64,000 bases of DNA. Origin: Alphaproteobacteria bacterium. Its GTDB lineage: Bacteria; Pseudomonadota; Alphaproteobacteria; Micropepsales; Micropepsaceae. The notes under the pieces were generated by a model, which worked only from the letters and a program-made list of their open reading frames with translations, made no database searches and was not told where the DNA came from. The position numbers and the translations under genes are program-made. Position 1 is the stretch's first letter. Each line of letters opens with the position of its first letter. The DNA lies in contig JADHVO010000009.1 in assembly GCA_016783965.1 (NCBI GenBank), positions 120,042 through 184,041 of the forward strand, read 5' to 3'. This document shows positions 60,451 through 64,000 of the stretch, piece by piece.

Positions 60451-61312
60451 AGTTTCGGAGCGCCGGATTCTCGTTGCCGTCTCGCCAATAGGCGCGATAG
60501 CCGATCCGGGTCGAGCCGTTGCCGTCGCGCGCTTCGCGGTAGACGACCCCGGCATAGCTGGCGCCCATGCAGGCCTCACACATCAAGCTGACGCCGCGAC
60601 CGGTGCCGACCAGGCTCTTGATATTCTCGGGACTGACATCATGCCGAACGACGTCAGGCAGGTCGCCGGGCGAAGACAGCTTTGCCACGAGTATGTCTTG
60701 GATCTCCGGGCCGGGATCGCGCTCGCTCAGCAAGAAGCGTTCGCGTTTCAGGTCCGTCCAATAGATAATCTCGTTCGCGGCCAGCGGATGGTCCTCGGGT
60801 AAAGCGACGATGACGCGCTCACTCCACAAGACCATCGAACGATTGCAATCCGAGGCGGGCTCCCCTGTGACGACAGCAATATCAATGGTGCCAATCTGAA
60901 TTCCATCAAACAAGCGCGAACGTGATCCTTCGATTGTGCTTATCTCGACCTGAGGAAAGCGGCGCCCGTACTCGATGAGACTCGCCCTGAGATTGCCGGC
61001 CGAGAGAGAGGTGTAGAAGCCGACTGTTAGATATCCGGCCTCGCCGCGGCCGACGGCCTTGGTTCCATCAATTACAATCTGCAATTCATCGAGAACCCGC
61101 CTAACACCGCAAAGAAAATCCCGGCCTGCCGCGGTCGGCTCCACTCCGCCATTGGTCCGCTCGAACAACTTGATCCCAAGTTGCTCCTCCAGATGCTTGA
61201 CCCTTCGACTGAGATTCGACTGTTTGAGGCCGAGCAAATCCGCCGCTTTGCGAAAGCTGCCACAGCGTTCTGCCGTTTCGGCATAACGGAGATGCTTGAA
61301 CTCAATAGCCAT
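60365..61312 (-). CDS. LysR-family regulator
   Basis: The protein (315 residues from MAIEFKHLRYAETAERCGSFRKAADLLGLKQSNLSRRVKHLEEQLGIKLFERTNGGVEPTAAG) has a LysR HTH and a LysR substrate-binding domain (LTVGFYTSLSAGNLRASLIEYGRRFPQVEISTIEGSRSRLFDGIQIGTIDIAV). The ATG at 61312 fits the family start. It is co-directional with, and at the end of, the dabA/cysD group, and convergent with the trb operon. Target genes cannot be read from sequence. LysR genes often follow DUF2274 in related elements. Confidence 0.9.
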   Translation of the reverse strand: MAIEFKHLRYAETAERCGSFRKAADLLGLKQSNLSRRVKHLEEQLGIKLFERTNGGVEPTAAGRDFLCGVRRVLDELQIVIDGTKAVGRGEAGYLTVGFYTSLSAGNLRASLIEYGRRFPQVEISTIEGSRSRLFDGIQIGTIDIAVVTGEPASDCNRSMVLWSERVIVALPEDHPLAANEIIYWTDLKRERFLLSERDPGPEIQDILVAKLSSPGDLPDVVRHDVSPENIKSLVGTGRGVSLMCEACMGASYAGVVYREARDGNGSTRIGYRAYWRDGNENPALRNFIRLLEERCPPVAGGNPGASSQTRDPSP

Positions 61313-61390
61313 AGTTACCGCGCGCACCGGTTAAGCGCCGAACTGACAATTGGCGTCTTGTTGAGATTTCCGCCTGGACATGAAGCATGA

Positions 61391-61621
61391 TCAAAACGGA
61401 CGTCGAGGATTGCGCAGCGCCTGGTCGATGACTGCTTGCGATCTCGCTCTTAAGAGCAAACCTAGGATCTCCAGATCATTCAGAAGGTGCACCGGGTCCT
61501 GATGTAGGGCCGTCCGCAACGCGCCCTTAAGCCACCCGCTCATGCCTGGGTGCGCCAATACCCATTCGATCTGTCGCTCAGCCTCGCTCAGCTCATCACC
61601 GGACAGCTCGGATATGCCCAT
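61391..61621 (-). CDS. Small helical protein of unknown function
   Basis: The 76-residue product (MGISELSGDELSEAERQIEWVLAHPGMSGWLKGALRTALHQDPVHLLNDLEILGLLLRARSQAVIDQAL) is helical and has no recognised domain. A near-perfect ribosome site, AAAGGAGGT, precedes the ATG at 61621, which supports real and strong translation. It lies 27 bp after the DUF6671 gene on the same strand and is probably its partner. Confidence 0.7.
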   Translation of the reverse strand: MGISELSGDELSEAERQIEWVLAHPGMSGWLKGALRTALHQDPVHLLNDLEILGLLLRARSQAVIDQALRNPRRPF

Positions 61622-61648
61622 TCGAACCTCCTTTCCCCGGTCCATGCG

Positions 61649-62512
61649 TCACGGGTTGCAGTCGCTGCATTGCCCAGGATCCGCGGTTGTTGGTGGCACC
61701 AAATTCTCGATCCGGTGGCCACAGGCCGAGCACGACAGCACCTCCGCCCTGATCGCCAAGGTCGGCCCGCCGCACCATGAACAAGGCAGACCGGCGAGGC
61801 GTTCGGTCACGGCGAACCCGGGCGCTGCGCAAACTGGACACGGGCTGCGGAACCGGCGGACCAGATCGAGGGTCGCGCGCTTGATGGCGCGCATGCGCGT
61901 CGGATTACGATGCGCGCGCATGTCGGTCTCGACAAAAGCGGCGCCGCACATCCCGATGACCTTCGTCACGGCGTATTCGAGGTCTTCCGTGTTCCGGATA
62001 TCCTTGATCAGGGCGCGGGCCGGCGCCGGCTGGCCGTCGATGACGCCCATGACGATCACGCCGTGCTCAGGGAACTGCGCGCGCTCCGCGAAAGCGCGTG
62101 CCGCACCCACGTCCGACACAACCGCATGGCTGAAGTTCGTGGTCGGACTCGCATGATGCCCGATCAGTTCGAGGCCGGAGGCGCGGTCGGCGAGAACGAC
62201 GATTTCACGGGCAAGCGGGAGGAATGGAATATACGGGTGCGGACCGAAAGTGCCTTCGCTGGCCAACGCCACCTGGGCATCGGGCGTGTCCGCGAACGCT
62301 GCCGCGATCTTGGCCCGCGCCGCATCGAGCTGCGAGCCGGTCCGCTCGACGTCCCGGCTGAAGGTGCCGAAGCGGTCGGTATCGATGCCATTGCTCACCC
62401 TGACCCGCAGGCCAAGCGCGCGCTCCAGCAACGGCGCGATCACCCGCTCCTTGGCGTGCATCGTCGCGAGCACCGCCAGTTCGTGGTCGTAGGGGCGTGG
62501 AGCAGCCGACAT
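61649..62512 (-). CDS. DUF6671 family protein with zinc-ribbon tail
   Basis: The 287-residue protein begins DHELAVLATMHAKERVIAPLLERALGLRVRVSNGIDTDRFGTFSRDVERTGSQLDAARAKI, as in DUF6671, and its C-terminus has four CxxC pairs (CPVC, CSWC, CSAC, CSDC), probably two zinc ribbons. The function is unknown. It starts 2 bp after cysD and may act in the same pathway. Confidence 0.82.
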   Translation of the reverse strand: MSAAPRPYDHELAVLATMHAKERVIAPLLERALGLRVRVSNGIDTDRFGTFSRDVERTGSQLDAARAKIAAAFADTPDAQVALASEGTFGPHPYIPFLPLAREIVVLADRASGLELIGHHASPTTNFSHAVVSDVGAARAFAERAQFPEHGVIVMGVIDGQPAPARALIKDIRNTEDLEYAVTKVIGMCGAAFVETDMRAHRNPTRMRAIKRATLDLVRRFRSPCPVCAAPGFAVTERLAGLPCSWCGGPTLAIRAEVLSCSACGHRIENLVPPTTADPGQCSDCNP

Positions 62513-62514
62513 GG

Positions 62515-63420
62515 CTAGAAATACCCCTCGCGCTTTTTCTGTTCGAGCGAGCCGCCGTCCTCGCCGTCGCTGATCCGGCCCTGCCGTTCCGACCCGGTCG
62601 CCGCCATCGTCTCCTGCACGACGGAGCGGAGGTCCGCCGCTTCGGATTCGACCGCAGCCGTTACCGGCCAGCAGCCAAGCGTCCGAAAACGCACAGTCTT
62701 GGTTTGGACGGTTTCGCCGGCCAGCAGCCGGATGCGGGGTTCGTCATCGACGACGATCAGCCCGCCGCCCCTCTCGACAACCGGCCGGGGCGCGGCGAAA
62801 TACAGCGGCGCCAGCGCGATGTCATGGACGAGCGCATAGGTCCAGACGTCCGTCTCGGTCCAGTTCGACAGCGGGAATACCCGCGCCGACTGATCCTTGC
62901 CGAGCCGGGTGTTGTAGAGATTCCAGAGCTCGGGCCGCTGTTGGCGCGGATCCCAGACATGGCCGGCGCTCCGAACTGAAAATACCCGCTCCTTGGCCCG
63001 CGACTTCTCTTCGTCGCGGCGCGCCCCGCCGAAGATAAAGTCATAGCCGCCCTGGTCGAGCGCGGCTTTGAGCGGCTCGGTGCGCATCTCCAGCGTATAG
63101 CGGTCGCCATGATCGAAGGGGTTGAGGCCGGCGGCGCGACCCGCCTCGTTGGCATGGACGATCAGCACGAACCCATGCTCGCGCGCGAAGCCGTCGCGGA
63201 AGTCGAGCAGCGACCGGAACTCCCAGGTGGAGTCGATGTGGAGCAGCGGGAACGGAGGCCTTCCTGGGAAGAACGCGCGCAAGGCGAGGTGGGCGAGCAC
63301 GGTCGAGTCCTTGCCGGCCGAGAACAGCATCACCGGCTTGCGCGCTTCGGCGACGGCTTCTCGCAGGATGTGGATCGCCTCCGATTCCAGTCGAGCGAGG
63401 TGGGACAGCCTTGCGGTCAT
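62515..63420 (-). CDS. cysD: Sulfate adenylyltransferase subunit 2
   Basis: CysD makes adenylyl sulfate from ATP and sulfate, normally with the GTPase CysN. The 301-residue protein has [39 protein letters not shown] (PP-loop SAGKDS), [34 protein letters not shown] and the typical end [11 protein letters not shown]. The ATG at 63420 overlaps the dabA stop (ATGA). No cysN follows; the next gene is DUF6671. Confidence 0.94.
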   Translation of the reverse strand: MTARLSHLARLESEAIHILREAVAEARKPVMLFSAGKDSTVLAHLALRAFFPGRPPFPLLHIDSTWEFRSLLDFRDGFAREHGFVLIVHANEAGRAAGLNPFDHGDRYTLEMRTEPLKAALDQGGYDFIFGGARRDEEKSRAKERVFSVRSAGHVWDPRQQRPELWNLYNTRLGKDQSARVFPLSNWTETDVWTYALVHDIALAPLYFAAPRPVVERGGGLIVVDDEPRIRLLAGETVQTKTVRFRTLGCWPVTAAVESEAADLRSVVQETMAATGSERQGRISDGEDGGSLEQKKREGYF

Positions 63421-64000
63421 GCGGCGGCTTCCCATTGAAGACCGCCGACGTAGCGGCGGATCATCCGGCCTTCGTCGGCAAGAACGAAGAGGTGAACCCA
63501 GCCGTTATCGACGAGATGACGAACGCTCGCGTGCTTCTCGATGACGCCGTTGATCGCGTCCTCGGGGGCTGCGATGAAGACGTTGAGCCGCAGCGGCTCG
63601 TGCACGAAGCGCTCACCGTCGTGAACCGACTGCCACGGCAATCCCACCTTGAGGTCGCCGGAATTGCCCTCCAGCACCCCCAGCTGCCCGACCACATTGT
63701 GCAGCACCTTGTTGCCGCTGCCGAAGGCGCGGTTGTTCACCGTCGAGCCGTAATATTGCAGGTTGATCCAGCTCGCGACGACCATCGGCGCGGTCATGAT
63801 CAGCTCGAGCACGCCGAACCCGTCGTCCTTGCGCCAGTCATAGTCGTGCAGGAAGGCGCGACCGCCGAGATCGAGCCCGCGCGTCCGTGACCGCGGCGCG
63901 GCGATGAAGGCGGCGTTGCCCGCGAGCCCCCATTCGGGACGGACCTGCGCCCAGTCGCGGCTACGCGCCTTCACCGCACGATCAACGTCCCTGGTCTTGT
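63417..64000 (-). CDS. dabA: DabA (DUF2309) inorganic-carbon transport subunit, 5' part beyond the window
   Basis: The frame is open to the right edge. It reads [44 protein letters not shown]...[59 protein letters not shown], the conserved C-terminus of DUF2309/DabA proteins. DabA is a carbonic-anhydrase-like zinc protein that works with the membrane protein DabB to accumulate bicarbonate. DabB is not in the window. It overlaps cysD by 4 bp, so they are co-translated. Confidence 0.9.
   Translation of the reverse strand, partial: KTRDVDRAVKARSRDWAQVRPEWGLAGNAAFIAAPRSRTRGLDLGGRAFLHDYDWRKDDGFGVLELIMTAPMVVASWINLQYYGSTVNNRAFGSGNKVLHNVVGQLGVLEGNSGDLKVGLPWQSVHDGERFVHEPLRLNVFIAAPEDAINGVIEKHASVRHLVDNGWVHLFVLADEGRMIRRYVGGLQWEAAA

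Noticed and set aside
1-64000. CRISPR arrays, rRNA or tRNA genes, IS elements
   Set aside because: I saw no regularly spaced repeats, no conserved rRNA segments, no cloverleaf with CCA end at the attachment-like repeats, and no transposase reading frames.

Overview
The window is high-GC DNA from an alphaproteobacterium. The class is inferred from the replicative helicase/alanine racemase neighbourhood, codon use, and a Trb/RlxS-type conjugative element of the kind described in Mesorhizobium and relatives; I do not assign a genus.

Layout. (1) Positions 1 to about 13,900 are ordinary chromosome: alr (cut by the left edge), a Pro-rich membrane protein, a lipoprotein, dnaB, a UdgX-like uracil-DNA-binding protein with no cysteine at all, a MarR-controlled cupin/metallo-hydrolase pair, an ArsC-like reductase, a 2'-5' RNA ligase, a chloroperoxidase-type hydrolase, a GST, a DHFR-like protein and two ArsR/SRPBCC pairs. 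This stretch has many broken genes: a sulfotransferase, a cupin, an arsC fragment, a second RNA-ligase copy and an internally deleted SDR. (2) Positions 13,963-18,023 form a small module of TacA/TacT-like toxin-antitoxin plus a SWIM/SNF2 helicase split by an amber codon. It is bounded by two diverged direct repeats of about 240 bp. Each begins with a sequence whose complement reads Ile-Glu-Trp-Glu-stop, the 3' end of guaA, a known attachment site for this ICE family. (3) Positions 18,258-33,202 are a defence island, entirely on the minus strand: a Qat system (qatABCD), a ParB-like/DUF2130 pair of unknown function, a type I restriction-modification system (HsdR-M-S), and an AbiE toxin-antitoxin pair whose genes overlap hsdR. 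(4) Positions 33,430-60,450 are the plus-strand backbone of an integrative and conjugative element. It starts with DUF932, ParB-like, Toprim and DUF2493 genes, then an excision-control cluster, then ParA, DUF2840, TraF, DUF736, a lytic transglycosylase, a relaxase, TraG, TrbB-C-D-E-J-K-L-F-G-I and DUF2274. (5) Positions 60,365-64,000 (minus) carry a LysR regulator, a small protein, a DUF6671 protein, CysD and the C-terminal part of DabA, which runs off the right edge.

How it works together. The most striking part is 41,120-43,121: a small XRE repressor divergent from a small DUF2285 protein, then a DUF6499 reading frame that runs into a DUF2285 reading frame only by a +1 shift at TTTC, then an excisionase-like HTH gene. 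This matches the logic of QseC/QseM, FseA (made by +1 programmed frameshifting on tRNA-Phe from UUU to UUC) and RdfS of ICEMlSymR7A, here with no traR/traI visible beside it. The model is that QseC/QseM hold the element silent, rare frameshifting makes the activator, the activator turns on rdfS, and the element excises and transfers through RlxS, TraG and Trb while carrying the defence island. The guaA-like repeats predict that guaA and the integrase lie beyond the right edge.
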